From Poecilobothrus nobilitatus (lineage: Eukaryota; Arthropoda; Insecta; Diptera; Dolichopodidae): a stretch of DNA of 64,000 bases. Position numbers and translations under genes: made by a program. Location of the stretch: NCBI GenBank assembly GCA_947095535.1, contig OX352773.1:166358438-166422437 (forward strand), read 5' to 3'. Under the pieces are notes generated by a model. The model saw only the letters and a program-made list of their open reading frames with translations, searched no databases and had not been told where the DNA came from. Below are positions 14,387 through 26,420 of this stretch, piece by piece (position 1 is the stretch's first letter; each line of letters opens with the position of its first letter).

Positions 14387-17000
14387 CACTTTATATAAAA
14401 TAAAATTGAATAAATGTATGCAAAACACTAAAAGAAAACAAATAAAAATACATATGTATGTATACATAAATAAATAAATATTTGTATATATATTAAACAG
14501 GAAAAACAAAAAAAAAAAAAAAAATTGCTATAAAATTGTATGAATCCCCTAAATGGTGTGAAAATAAAAAATAAAAAAAAAACAAAATTATTAAAAAAAA
14601 AAAAAACATTGTTTGATTTTTTTCACTTCAAATTATAGGTATGTATCAAATAAGTATCTTCTAAACATCCCCAATAGTATCAAATTACATGAATTTTCCA
14701 AATTTCAGCTATAGTCAATTTTTTTTTTCTTTCTACTATAAATACTCGATTACTCGACCCACTCGTTATAAAACTTTCAGTAAAGTTTAAGATACTTATA
14801 AAGGATTCAGATTTTCTTATTTTCTCATTCTCAAGGATTCAATTTTCAAAGAATTATTTAATTTAATTGAATGATATCTTTACACCATAACTACCGAACT
14901 ATCGAATACCCATATCATATACAACCATAAATCCTGAAATGGACGGAAACCATAAAATCAATCATATATGTAATATTAATTTATGGTATATAGAGAAGGT
15001 CAAAACAGGAAAAACTGTCCAGTGAAAATATAAAAACAATTTTAACAATTCTTAATTTCTAATATATTTGTAGGATACTCTGTTTGTAATACACCTTTAC
15101 ATGCAAGCTGATAACCAAAAATATTTTTAAAAATCTTAAAAAGTATTTTAAAATTTTCCAGTTTATTTTTTGGTTTGTAATTTTGTTATTCGTACAATTG
15201 GAAAATGTTCGATACATACAAATTGCTCGTACAAAGATTTTACGTTCACGATAATATAATCTAAAATCTAAACGGGTAAGGAGTTTTTTTTTAATATTGA
15301 TGAAAACTGAAGAACCTATATCAATTTCATTAAAGTATTTCTACCTAAATTATATAAAATTTTACTAATACAGCGATGTTTAAAAACTTTTATTATTAAT
15401 TTTTTGGTGTCCTTATTTAAAATAAAAATAACTTTATTTTTCCAAACTTTAAATTCAACTTTATTTTAAAACTTGGTTTATTGTAAAGAAGAAATCAACT
15501 ACCTATTTTATAAGTATGTATAAAGATCAAAAATTAATATAAAGTATAATTGAAAATATAGGCCACAAATGACAAAGCAATAAGAACTAAGGAGCATGCA
15601 GTAAAACAAAATATAAAAAAATAAATAAAAATTTTCAAATATAATTAAATTAAAAACAAAAACGATTAAGCCAACATTTACAATCTTCTGTAGAAATTCG
15701 TCCATTAAGATAGTTTCAAAATTTGGGAGTAATTTTACCCGACAATCCCCGTATAATTGGTAAAAAACAAAAATCTTAGACATTTTACTTTATTACTTTT
15801 TTCCCTAAAATAATCTAAAAAGTAAAGGTTTTCTTCAGCATTATTGAATATTGATGACAATTTTTTGATGAAACAATTAAACGAATCAGATATTCAACAC
15901 CATATTAATGAATATATCTGAATTTTTATTAAATTTATTGTACAAGTATTCTTTAACACTCACTAAAACAGAATCCATCATTTCCTGTACCTATGAAATT
16001 TAATTTCCAATATGTTTTAACCTTTTTCACATATGGTATTATACTTCCTCGTTTTAAAAAGATAAAAACAAAAATTTATAATCAATGAGAATATTCTAAA
16101 TTTCAAAATACTGACCAAAAATTTTAAAAAGGCTACAAACTTAGGCTTTTTTTATACTTCTTAAAGATAAAATAAAGAATATAATCAAGAAGGTAATATA
16201 AAAAGGTATAAATATTATAATGTATAAAAAAAAAAAATTAAATTTATTTTTTTTTTAAATAATTTTCATTTATTTATATTTATTTTTTTAATTTTTTTTT
16301 TTTTTTCTTTAATTATTTTTTTTTTGTTTTACTTCCTTTTATAAAAATTTTTTTAAAATAATCTATTAATTTCCTACAATTTAAAAATATTTTATTATTC
16401 CTAATTTTTTCATACATTATATTGTATAATTTATAATTTATTTAATAATAAACAATTAAAATGGCTTATCATACAGCAAAAAAAAGAAAAAAATATATCA
16501 TAATAAAACAAAAGAAAATAAATGAATATAAAATATTAAAAATTAATTTAAACAAAAAAATATCAAAATTACTTATCTATTTTTTTATTTTTTTTTTTTT
16601 TTAATTATATTTTATATTAAAATTAATTATTAATTTTTTGTTGTGTGTTATCAAATACTTAATATCTGTCTTTTTTTTTATTATCTATTAATTATATATT
16701 ATATATTTATTTTATTTTATTTTTTGTTTTTTTTTTTATACAAAATAAACGACAACACTAATTTTTAGTATCACATTCTGAACAAAAAAAAAAAGATTAT
16801 TTATATAAAAAAGAATATTTAAAAAAGGAGGGCATCGTTTTTTTTTTTTTTTTTTTTTTGTTTTATGTTTTTTTGTTTTTTTTTTTTTATAAATTATAAC
16901 ATATATAAACATAAACATATATATAATTATAAAATTTAAAATAAAGCTTAAAATACACTTTATAAATTTACTTAGACCTTAATTTATGTCGTTAATTTGA

Positions 17001-17097
17001 ATCGATCAGCGTTTTTATTTGAAATACATAACGTAACTTCAAAATTGACACTGCAATCGAATCGATATAAATCGAAATATATATAAAAATCGATTTT
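17001..17097. promoter_or_regulatory. Cluster of CGAT motifs, possible DRE/BEAF-type site
   Basis: Within 100 bp there are ATCGAT (17001), AATCGAATCGATATAAATCG (about 17055-17074) and the 12-bp palindrome AAAATCGATTTT (17086-17097). In Drosophila, DREF (TATCGATA) and BEAF-32 (CGATA clusters) bind such motifs at promoters and boundaries. Clustering is unusual in this CpG-poor background. Whether this species uses these factors here is unknown. Confidence 0.25.
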
Positions 17098-18747
17098 ATA
17101 AAAATTAAAAAATTAAATAAATTTATTAATTTTCATTTTAAAGAATACATCATATTTTTCTTTTTTCAGTTAAACTTTGTGATAGAAAAGTGATATTTTG
17201 ATGTAAAAAAACAAAAAAAAAAGGATATTAAAAGGATTAGTGGTACGAATTCTAACAAATTGTCCACTGAAATTTAATTATCCATTCTCACTATATTTTA
17301 TAATTAATTTTACGATTTAAATTAACTTAAAATCTTTAAAAGTTGAATAACTAGTTATTAATGACTTAAATTAATATTCATAATAACATTCTTTTCATAA
17401 TTTTAATTATTTCTGGACGACTGTGTATGTAAACCGTATTATTAATAATAGATGAGATAGAGATTATGAAATTATACAGAAATTTAGATTTATTTTACCC
17501 ATAAAATAGATTATATTCTATTGGAAATAACAGACTTTTCTAAATAGTATTATCTTATTCGAAAATTGTACATAATATTATATACAATTTCAATTCATCA
17601 AAAATCATCTCTGATGAAAGCATTATCATTCAAATTTTTTATGACGCATCATACAAAGAATACCACAACAGCGATTATTTTTGTTATACCTTTAGGTACA
17701 AAAGTGATGTTTTTAAATTGAAGCGATTTTAACTGTCAAAAGCTTCGTATCTAATATTTTAACTTTTTCTACGAATTGATAGTTATTTTGTATTCCCTTT
17801 GTTTTTTTTTTTTTTTTGTAGTTTTAATAGTTGAAATTTATATGTAAAAAAATTTCGAAAAAAGTAACAGAAAAGCAAGTATTCAAAATAATTTCGAATT
17901 TCTGTCTTCTTATTTTTGATGATTCATTTAAAACAAAAATATGTCAAAGGTATGGCAATTTAAAAAATCTATTTACCAAAATAGCCAAAAGGACTACTAA
18001 AGATTTTTCTTTAAGCTTTCCTTTTTCTTTTGTTAAATTAAAAAACTTAAATTTAGTTTTAAAAACATTATAAAAATTTTTTTTACGCGTCATAGAAAAA
18101 TAAAGATGTTCACGTGATGTGATACATTTTTTCACCTTATCAATGAAGAGTCTAAGGGAATATGGCTGTAAATTCTTCGTTTGCTGTTCATCCGTCTCGT
18201 GAATAGGTGTTAAAAAAAAAATTTATTTACAGCTTATATTTATCTGTTTTTGACAATCCTAATAGTAAGCAAAGAAATACTTTAAGTATTCACCAGTGTA
18301 TATGAATCCAGAATATATGGAACTTTGTATATATAAAAATATTTAACAATATATTATTTAAAAATTATAGATTTTTTTTTTTTAATTATTTCATATTTTT
18401 AATTAAAAAATTTATTCATTCATTTCTTTTACTCAATTTTCTTCTCTTTTTTTTTTTTTCTTTATTTAAACATTTTTATAATTAATAATTCTAAAATTTA
18501 TATAATTCTTTTTTTCCTTTTTTTTTTTTTTTATTAAATAATATAATAATAAATTTTAATAATAGTAATAATAAATTAAAAATAGGAATAAACCTATACT
18601 ACGACATGTTATATAAAATACGACAAAAAAAAAAAAAAAAAATTATTGTATAAAAATTCTATTAATAAAAAAAAATTAAAAATAAAATTAATAAAATAAT
18701 AATAATTAAATTAAAAAATTACAACTACAATTTACAAATAAAATATA

Positions 18748-18753
18748 TTTATT
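18748..18753 (-). terminator. Candidate polyadenylation signal AATAAA
   Basis: The complement of tttatt gives AATAAA, 32 nt beyond the stop codon of the minus-strand receptor gene. Hexamers of this kind are common by chance at this AT content, and a real 3' UTR could extend much further, so this is only a candidate for the proximal site. Confidence 0.2.
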
Positions 18754-18784
18754 TTTTTTTTTTTTTTGTTTAACTTTAATTACT

Positions 18785-19248
18785 CTAACTGGAGGAAGCT
18801 GGCGTCAGGTCACTTGTTATATTATTATTCCTATTATTATTATTATTATTACTATTATTAGTACGAGCACCACCTGTAACTACAACAACAACAGGAACAG
18901 TTACCATTGTATTACCATCTGTAATACCATTAGAAAATGGTGGTGGAGGTGATGGTTCCAATGTTGGTGATGGTGGTGGCGGTAATTGTGGTCTTTGTTG
19001 TTGTTGTTGTGAAGATTCAATTACTGTTGTTGTTGATGTTGCTGTTGTTGCTTTTTGATTTGGAAATAATACTGAATAAGCTGGTGGTGGATCTAATTCA
19101 TCATAATTTGGTGGTGTTATATTTTGATGATTATTACGTGATGATGATTGTATTGATGTTTCTGTTCCACCAGCAAGTGATGTTGTATTACCAACTAATG
19201 TACTAGCTGTTATATGAGATTCATTTTTATTATTACGACAACAGCATT
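18785..19248 (-). CDS. LDLa receptor-like membrane protein, last exon (cytoplasmic tail)
   Basis: This is the terminal coding exon, encoding residues 433-586 of the joined model and the TAG stop at 18785-18787. The acceptor is a T-rich tract plus AG at 19249-19250, and the exon opens with AA, which completes the GAA codon begun by the last G of the previous exon. The tail starts ECCCR right after the transmembrane helix, a likely palmitoylation site. It then has PPNY (about residues 478-481) and PPAY (about 487-490), which are PPxY motifs that bind WW domains such as those of Nedd4-family E3 ligases. A Q run, a proline-rich stretch (PPPPSPTLEPSPPPP) and an N run follow. Endocytic sorting or ubiquitin-dependent turnover of a surface receptor is a reasonable inference. 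The opposite-strand frame at 18937-19206 is a shadow of these repeats. Confidence 0.82.
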
Positions 19249-19514
19249 CTAAAAAAAAAAAAGAAAAAATGGTATGTTCAAGAGGAAAGAACAAAACAAA
19301 AAAAAATATTTTTAAGACGTTCAATAGACATGTTTTATAATTATATTATTAGAAACAATTGAATACATTTTTTTAAGGGAGTTAAATAAAATTCAATTCT
19401 TAAAATATAAATTTAAACTTTGCAAAATAACATTTTAAAATTCCTATAAAATTAATCGAATAGATAATAATAATTTAAAATTCTTATAAAATAATATACA
19501 AAATATCTTCTTAC

Positions 19515-20113
19515 CCCATAAACCGCATATTAATAATGCACCACCACATAAAAGCATTCCCAACATTAAATAACCCCATGGACCATATTTTGATAAATCA
19601 CCAGTTAAACTATTTTTTGCTGTATTTTTTTTTGATTGTGTTGTAGTTGTTGTTGATGATGATGTTGTTACTGTTGCAGTTGATTTTTTATTATGTTTAT
19701 CTATATCATCATCATCATTATTTATATCATATCCGTTTTCATTTTCTTGAAAGGGTCCATTATCATTATGATGTATAATACCACTAATTGGTCTACCATC
19801 ATGATATTCTTTTTCTGGTATATCATCACCAAATAAACTAAATTCTGATGGTAATCCATTTGATGATGATGATGATGATGATGATGAAAATGATGGTGAA
19901 AATTCACCAAATGCATGTTGCATCCATAACATTAATTGTTGTTCCCATTCATTATCAAATATTACTGTTGTAGATGGTGGAAATAAAGCTGGCCTTAAAT
20001 TCAATTCATCACACATTTTTTTATCTTCGTCATCATCATATAAATTACCATTTGGGCAATGTCGTATATTATCACAGATTAAATCTTTTGATATACAAAA
20101 TAAAGGTGAACCA
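19515..20113 (-). CDS. LDLa receptor-like membrane protein: LDLa end, stalk, TM helix
   Basis: Residues 233-432. The acceptor AG is at 20114-20115, and the exon's first T completes the AGT codon split from the preceding exon. The donor reads TGGG|GTAAGA with the GT at 19513-19514. It encodes the second half of an LDLa module (LFC, LIC, RHC and KMC cysteines with the acidic DDDEDKK stretch). A long stalk rich in Ser, Asp, Asn, His and Thr repeats follows, then a hydrophobic helix (YGPWGYLMLGMLLCGGALL..., about 411-432). LDLa modules bind calcium and protein ligands. The stalk repeats come from ATG/ATC-type trinucleotide runs and are probably length-variable. A 266-bp intron (19249-19514) separates it from the tail exon. 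Confidence 0.85.
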
Positions 20114-20212
20114 CTACAAAAAAATAAAATAAAAAACAATTATAAAAAATAAGTAGGTATTTAAAAAATTTACAAAACTTAAAATTGAATTATTCAGTGC
20201 AAAACAACTTAC

Positions 20213-20457
20213 CTTAATATTAAACATGGAAATTTATTTAAATTACTACATGCATCACCTTTTCCTAAAGCAGTTATCATTAATTTTGAATAAATTGAAT
20301 TATGATTATGTTCCCAACGAATTTTTATATGACCTTCAAAAAATTTCACTGGCCAATTATTTTCATTTCCAAAATTATTTTCATCTCCTTCTAATTCACA
20401 TGGATCAATTTGCCAAAGTATTTGTTCATCATGATAATCATGATTATTGTATGTGTA
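20213..20457 (-). CDS. LDLa receptor-like membrane protein: ectodomain exon
   Basis: Residues 152-232. The acceptor ttttttgCAG ends at 20458 and the exon starts in phase 0 with TAC. The donor AAG|GTAAGT has its GT at 20211-20212, and the following intron is only 99 bp (20114-20212). The peptide includes the segments EQILWQIDPCELEGDE and KFFEGHIKIRWEHNHN and ends with DACSNLNKFPC, the first two LDLa cysteines. Joining it to the next exon gives a complete six-cysteine LDLa module spanning residues 221-267, which strongly supports the splice. The IRWEH...SKLMITALGKG portion may be the last strands of a CUB-like sandwich, but I cannot confirm that. Confidence 0.82.
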
Positions 20458-21734
20458 CTGCAAAAAATAAAAATAAAAAAAAATTCATAATTATAAATAT
20501 TGCATATTTTTAGGCTGTCAAAAGTTAAATTATGAATATTATTAATTAAATATTACGATGATATCAAAATAAGCCATTATTAAATTTTTTTTTTTAAATT
20601 ATTATAGAAAAATTCCTGATTCTAAAGATTAAGTAATCAAAAACAAAAATAAAATATTTTATTTGATATTTATATGAGATACGTTTTTATTTAATTGATA
20701 TTTATACAAACTTTTAACTAATTTTAGAAATTAAAAGAAATAAATAAATAAATAATTAATTAACTTTGTATCATACGATTTTATAATATACAATTAAATT
20801 TTTTGCAATAGCTGTACAATACTTTACTGTTAAAACACGTTTTTAAATTTTAATATTCTTAATTTATTGCAAAATATATATTATGTATATATGTATATTT
20901 TAAAAAATGTTTAAAGATATATCAGTTTATTTTAACCTTAACTTCGTTAATTAACGAAGATAAAAAAATAAAAAGTTAATTAAAAAAAAAAAAACTTAAA
21001 TTACTCATCTATTAATAGACAGGTTATAAAAAAAACATAAAATCATGAATTACTTATTTTTAAAACATCAATTAATAAATTTTGTTTATAATAATAAATA
21101 TTTGTTAAATAAACTCTAGATTCTAGTTTAACAGTTATTTTTTGTTTTCATCAGTGTGTACTACTCACACTAAAGTAAAAAAAAATTTTTTTTTAAGGAT
21201 AAATAAAATAATGGAATATCTGCACTGCAGTGATGAAAATACAAGTCACTTCTTGATTCGTTTTTGAATGAATGCCATACATTTTTAAAAAGCGATCAAT
21301 TGAAGGGGAATTTGAATAAAAGAAATACAAGTAATAAAATCATATAAAAAAGAAATGGGTATATATGAAATGGGTAAAGATATTCCAACAAGGAAAAATT
21401 GCTACATAATTTTTAACAGTTATTCGATAATAAGTTTTATTTCAACCTAATAAAGGTAAACAGCTTAGAATAATTTATCGAAAAAGGTTAAAAATTTACC
21501 ATTCCTTCGAAATATTTGACGAATTTTATTTTATAATCATTATATTTTACATTAAAAAGATGTGAAGTTTCACTATTAACTTGTGAAACATAAAAATCTA
21601 AAAAAAACTTGTAAAATCTAAAAGAAATCTAAAAATGTTCAAATTTTTTTTAACATGAAAAATTATCGAAAGACGATGATAATCAGAAATCATCGAAAGA
21701 CGCTAAAGAAAAGCGATACCAACACGTTCCTTTA
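20458..21734. other. Non-coding intronic DNA
   Basis: AT-rich sequence directly upstream of the ectodomain exon. I see no repeat family, RNA gene or exon in it beyond short A/T runs. Confidence 0.5.
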
Positions 21735-22330
21735 TTAACCCTGGAGATTTAAACTCACTAAACACCACTTCTCTTTTTAACTAAACAATAGGTTAGGGGA
21801 TATTTAGTATTATTGCACTGTTTGCGCTGGAGAAAAATTTTGCTATAGACTGAAAATTGGTTTGTTCTATTGAGGAATATGATTAACGCAGGTGTTTACG
21901 TCCTTCCTTAGGTAAATTAAAAGTGGGGTGGGTTGTGGGTAGCGGAGCCCCTCCTTCTTTCCTTTTGAAAAACTTTGAGTAGATGTGATGCCTCTATTTT
22001 GTTGGAATAAGTTCTACCTCCTTCTATATTTTTGTTAAACACAGTAAAAACATACCTACTAAACATAAGAGACACTGTATAGATAGTATTAAAGTAACAT
22101 CACTTATTAAATGAATAGCTCTATTTTGTACTTTATCAAGAAATCCCAATATAATTTTAGGTACATACACCCAAATATATGCATTATAGTCATCTTTGAT
22201 CGTATGAACGCTCTGTAGATATTGAAAAGATCAGAAGATGAGGTGAAGGTTTTTACATCAACACAGAAAACCCAAATTCAATTTCTGATTTAGCTTCATG
22301 TTCACTAGTACCTTCTAAAACCTCTCCTTG
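21735..22330 (-). pseudogene. Degenerate jockey-type LINE, C-terminal end of ORF2
   Basis: The minus-strand translation, over several frames, gives SKMDYNAYIWVYVPKIIL, then FLDKVQNRAIHLISDVTL, then a GGAPLPTTHPTFNLPKEGRK segment. The LDKVQNRAI-LI block followed by pro-rich and HPF/HPT-like residues is the hallmark of the region after the reverse transcriptase domain in jockey-clade non-LTR retrotransposons. Stops and frameshifts break every frame and the 5' part is absent. The element inserted in the same direction as the host gene's transcription. Confidence 0.6.
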
Positions 22331-24293
22331 AAATGATAAAATATAATTTTTAATATTACTCGAAGACTAAAAATTCAAGTTTACTCAAAAATTTTAATGT
22401 TGAATATTTAATGCCTTTTAAAATGTTATGCATTTTAGCCTATAGGTAACAGAAAAAGTAAAGATATGAGTTTTGAGGTTTCTTCCTAAGTATTCATATT
22501 ATTTAGTTAGAATTTAATTTGATGAAAAAAAACTTTAAAACTATATTTATCCGTGCGATATTATATAAAATTATAATAACGATCATATTTTAGGTAATAT
22601 TATAGCTTATTAGCTATATGACTTGCATTCGCATTTAATCACTATTAAATAATTAATGATCATATTGAGTAGAAAAATCATCATAATTTGCATTAGCAAT
22701 TACTTAATCAAAATGAAATGTTTATTTTAAATTTATTTTCTTTTCTTTCTTTTTAATTTTTATTTTTCTCAACATTTGTATATTGACCTGAAATCAATGC
22801 TGAAAATAAGTTGAATTATTTTTAAATTTTCAATTTTTTTGTTTATTTATTAAATTTTTTGGTTTTTCTTTTTACTTTTATTTTTTTTTTTTCTAGTTTT
22901 TCAAAAATCAAACATCTGCAAAACAATTATTGAAAATTAATAACGAAAAAACACAGTACAAACTATAAACGAGGAAAAGTTATAATTATTAACTGTGTCA
23001 ACTATAAGATATCCCCGCGCGAACATAAGTTGTTACCAAAAATTTTAATCATCTTTTACCATATTTCCGTTAACTGACTTAAATTACTTAAAAATATATT
23101 TATGTAAATTTTGTATGACAGTTGTATGGCAGCTACTCGAAGTCGTTGCTCCGAATCAACCAAATTCCACAGAAATTATTGTCAAAAACTTTATCATCTT
23201 TAACAAAATTTCAGATGTCTACTCTTACTAAGTACCGAGATATATGGATATAATTTTCTACCGAAATTATTGTGTTAGAATAACTATATTTTGCAGAAGT
23301 CATTGGCATGTGATCTAACTCCGTTTAACAAAATTTCAGGTACTTAGTTTCAATAGATAATGAAAATAAAATAAGAAGTTGTTGAGCAGATGGCCGAAAT
23401 CGCCGGTTGAACTTCCACAATAACGAAACTAACAATTTTATAAAAATAAAATGGTAAAAATTTCAGAAACTTAGCTTTATTATTTTTTTATAATACTGGT
23501 GAACGGCCGTTCATGCATAAATGGAGTCAGAGTTTGATCTGGAAAAATAATATAATATTTACTTTTTCATATATATCTCGTTTGCTTTAAACTGTCATAA
23601 ACGTAATGATAAAATAATGATACCTTTGTACTATGAATAATAAATTTTGGATTAGGATTTTTAATATTGAATAACAATAGAATTTATATTATAGAGTTCA
23701 ATGATAAACGAATGAAAATGAATCGCTTGAATAAATACCAATATAAAATATAAACATATTTTATTTTTTATTAACACCTGTGTAACTAATGTAAATTTAA
23801 AATTCTGTTATTTGCTAGAATATTTTTAGAACTTTTTCTTTAATCATACAATATTATTGTTTTCTTTTTTTTATAGATCTGTGAATCACTAAATTATAAT
23901 ACGTTGCGTGCTTTATTCACAAAATTTAATTCTTGGTAATAATATTAAAGTATCATCAGAGTGCAATGTCACTTGTCTGACCACAGAAAAACAGAACAAA
24001 AATCCATTGAAAAAACAATTTTGTAAAAATGTGCATATTTAATTTCATATTTGATTTTTATCTTCTTATTGATTTAGATTTCAAAATGGGTTAAAATAAA
24101 TTAAAATCAAAATAAGATAAATAAATTCAATTCTAATTCACATGAAGATATTCTGATATTGCAATGCAAATTTCAGTTTAATTTTTATTTTAAAAGTAAG
24201 CTATTTTAAACCGCAATTCTGAATTTATGATAATACATTCTGCAGTAACATTAATATTTCAAAAAATTAATTACATAAAATTATTATTTTTAT
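22331..24293. other. Non-coding intronic DNA with weak internal repeats
   Basis: No exon or RNA gene seen. Around 23190-23470 the phrase TTAACAAAATTTCAG recurs (about 23200 and 23325, with a weaker version near 23450), suggesting a decayed tandem block of roughly 125 bp like those inside HINE-type elements. The rest looks unique. Confidence 0.4.
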
Positions 24294-24427
24294 GTGGGTT
24301 CGAATCCCACACACATTGTAAGAATAATATTTCCCCTTTACAATATTTACAACTGCGCCTGAAGAGAAAAGTCTATGTAAATTCCTTGTCACATTTATGT
24401 GACAGGGGAATAAACCAAAAAAAAAAT
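24294..24427 (+). mobile_element. tRNA-derived SINE, 5'-truncated copy
   Basis: Starts abruptly at the box B arm (GTGGGTTCGAATCCCACAC) and continues through the family body (CCCCTTTACAATATTTACAAC, CTGAAGAGAAAAGT) to the 3' hairpin CACATTTATGTG, an AATAAA-like segment and an A-run. The box A half is missing, which fits truncated reverse transcription. The open frame at 24227-24433 crosses it and is not a gene. Confidence 0.75.
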
Positions 24428-25804
24428 GTTTAGGAATAAAAACGAAAGTTAAATAAAAAATTAAAAATCATAAATTCAATATGAAAGTTCAAAAGCCTAA
24501 ATTAGACTAGATGCCTAAAATAAACAAAAAATGACAGCGCCTCAAAATATTCTATAAAAATTTGAAAATTTTTGGCATTATTATATCCACATCTTATTTT
24601 CATAAGTTTGTGTGTCAAACCCTGTAATGCTGCCATTTTCCTACAAATTATTTAGTTATGGTGAAATTTATTACAGACACAACCCAATCTTTATTAATTA
24701 AATAATAGACACAAACCCATCAATATATATAATATATTCACTATAAAAACCTTGAATGTGAATTTAAAATAAATCCAAAAGAAAAAATAACTAATAGTAA
24801 AAATTACTTTACTTTTGTTATTTAATACATGTTACCAGACTTTTCAATAAAGTCTATTAGTCGTTATTTAATACATGTTACCAGACTTTTAAATAAAGCC
24901 TGAATTTTAAATTTCTAAAAATGAATAGCACTTGCTCAAAACTGAAAATATGGCTAGATTGCAAAGCTCACAATATTAATAGGTATATATAGAATAACAA
25001 TTTTGAAAATTAATTTCCAAGATTTAGTTTTTATTAAATTTCTATACTTTCTACTTGATAAGAACTTTAAACAACATCTATTCAAGAATTTCGCTTTTAG
25101 TTAAAAAATAGATAAAACCTCAATCAAAAAAAAAAATCATGACAAATCTTAAGCAGAATTTTACAAATTGACAAAAATGAAAAAAATATGGCACACGAGT
25201 TTTACGGTGATAAATTTCAAATTATTATAACTGATATTTCATGTGTAGAATATTAAAAAATAATTTTATTAGTTTTATGTTTTTTTTTTTCGGCTCTTTT
25301 TTTACAGTCTTTTACAATAGTTTTTTACAATCTCATCAATAATTTTTATTTAAAATTTGGAATTCTAGCAACTTTGAAAAATTGATCTGAAAACATTTCT
25401 TAATTGATCTTCAAAAATCTTTTTAAATTGATCTTTTTCAATAAGCTTAAAAATGTAAAGAACAAAAACGTACAACAGGATCATAGTTGAAATTTAATTC
25501 AAAATAGAATACAGCTCAATTTTATGAGTTATATTATAACAAAATAAAAAATTTTTTTATCGTTATTTTTATAAATTACAAAAAAGCGTTGTTCACTTTA
25601 TTTTGCATTTTTTTAAACGTCTTTGGTCACCAAGTTCTCTTTCAAAGAAAATGCGACAGAAAAGTACATAAATCTGAAGGGATTCTAAACAAGATAGGCA
25701 TCCAAATGATTAATTCTATAGTTAAAAAAATAACATCAGTAGCGCTATAGAAAGAGGAAAATCTCAATCTTTTGATACTATATCATCATCTTTTGAAACT
25801 ATAA
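24428..25804. other. Non-coding intronic DNA
   Basis: No coding or RNA feature recognised apart from the 46-bp direct duplication at 24817-24898. Confidence 0.5.
24817..24898 (+). repeat. Direct duplication, 46-bp period, two copies
   Basis: GTTATTTAATACATGTTACC begins at 24817 and again at 24863. The copies share about 36 bases with one substitution (CAATAAAG/AAATAAAG). It looks like a recent local slippage or unequal-repair duplication. Confidence 0.7.
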
Positions 25805-26420
25805 CCCGACCAGAGGCCTGATCTCCCTACACTCTGCTAACGTTCTCAATTTACTGCGTTCTTCCCTATTTTGGAATAACAACTACTGTTTAATAATTTT
25901 CTATACATGGAACCCTCTGTTTGTAGGGCGTCTTCTATAACGTGTATCAAATATTCTGGCATCAAATATGGATATTAAAAAACCATGTATAGGCATTTGT
26001 ATAACATGATTCAACCATTTAATTCTTTAACTTTTTATAAATTTCCCAACATCTTCACTGTTGATTAGTGCTATTAGTTCTGTAAATTGGATCTTAATAA
26101 ATCTTTGTTAGCAAACTTTTAAGCTTTTTAATACTTCTCCAAACATTCTTCATAGTATTCTCTTTCTTTTAATGAACTGCCGAAATTAACAATTCTAGCT
26201 TATTCTTTTCGATTACCATTGTTGTATAAAAAGAATTTCCTAATACTGTTATAACAGTACATTCATTATTTCATATACCGTTGTCTAACATGTTTTTTTC
26301 TCTCAACATCATGATTTACTTTTAGTTCAACTTTAATAAAGATTAGAGAATCTTTTTATTTTTTTAATTAGTACCAGCAGCTTCGCTCTATAACTTACAT
26401 TCGACACCGAGATATTTTAA
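25805..26420 (-). pseudogene. Degenerate LINE reverse transcriptase, C-terminal part
   Basis: On the minus strand, starting near 26400, the translation gives YLGVECKL (RT-domain YLG motif). Further on come INSEDVGKFIKS*RIKWLN, HVIQMP and FDARIFDTRYRRRPTNRG. That order matches the thumb and C-terminal part of many animal LINE ORF2 proteins (consensus like R-I-RWLGHV-RM ... RRRGRP--RW). It is broken by stops (for example FIKS*RIKW) and has no 5' half. A second LINE type than the remnant at 21.7-22.3 kb is likely, but the clade is not assigned. Confidence 0.62.

Larger units (their letters stand above)
4697..18747. other. Homopolymer-rich non-coding desert 3' of the gene
   Basis: About 14 kb with no supportable exon on either strand. 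It is packed with A-runs (dominant to about 14.6 kb) and then T-runs (about 16.2-18.6 kb), many interrupted by single C or G. The small open frames here (7941-8168, 11789-11989, 12133-12330, 15508-15783, 16736-16918, 17831-18135) are A/T homopolymer or hydrophobic low-complexity frames with no conserved look. It lies directly downstream of the minus-strand receptor gene, so part may be a long 3' UTR. That is inference, not seen. Confidence 0.5.

Noticed and set aside
18937..19206. Plus-strand frame opposite the receptor tail exon
   Set aside because: Shadow of trinucleotide repeats on the coding strand; the minus-strand exon has proper splice sites and phase.
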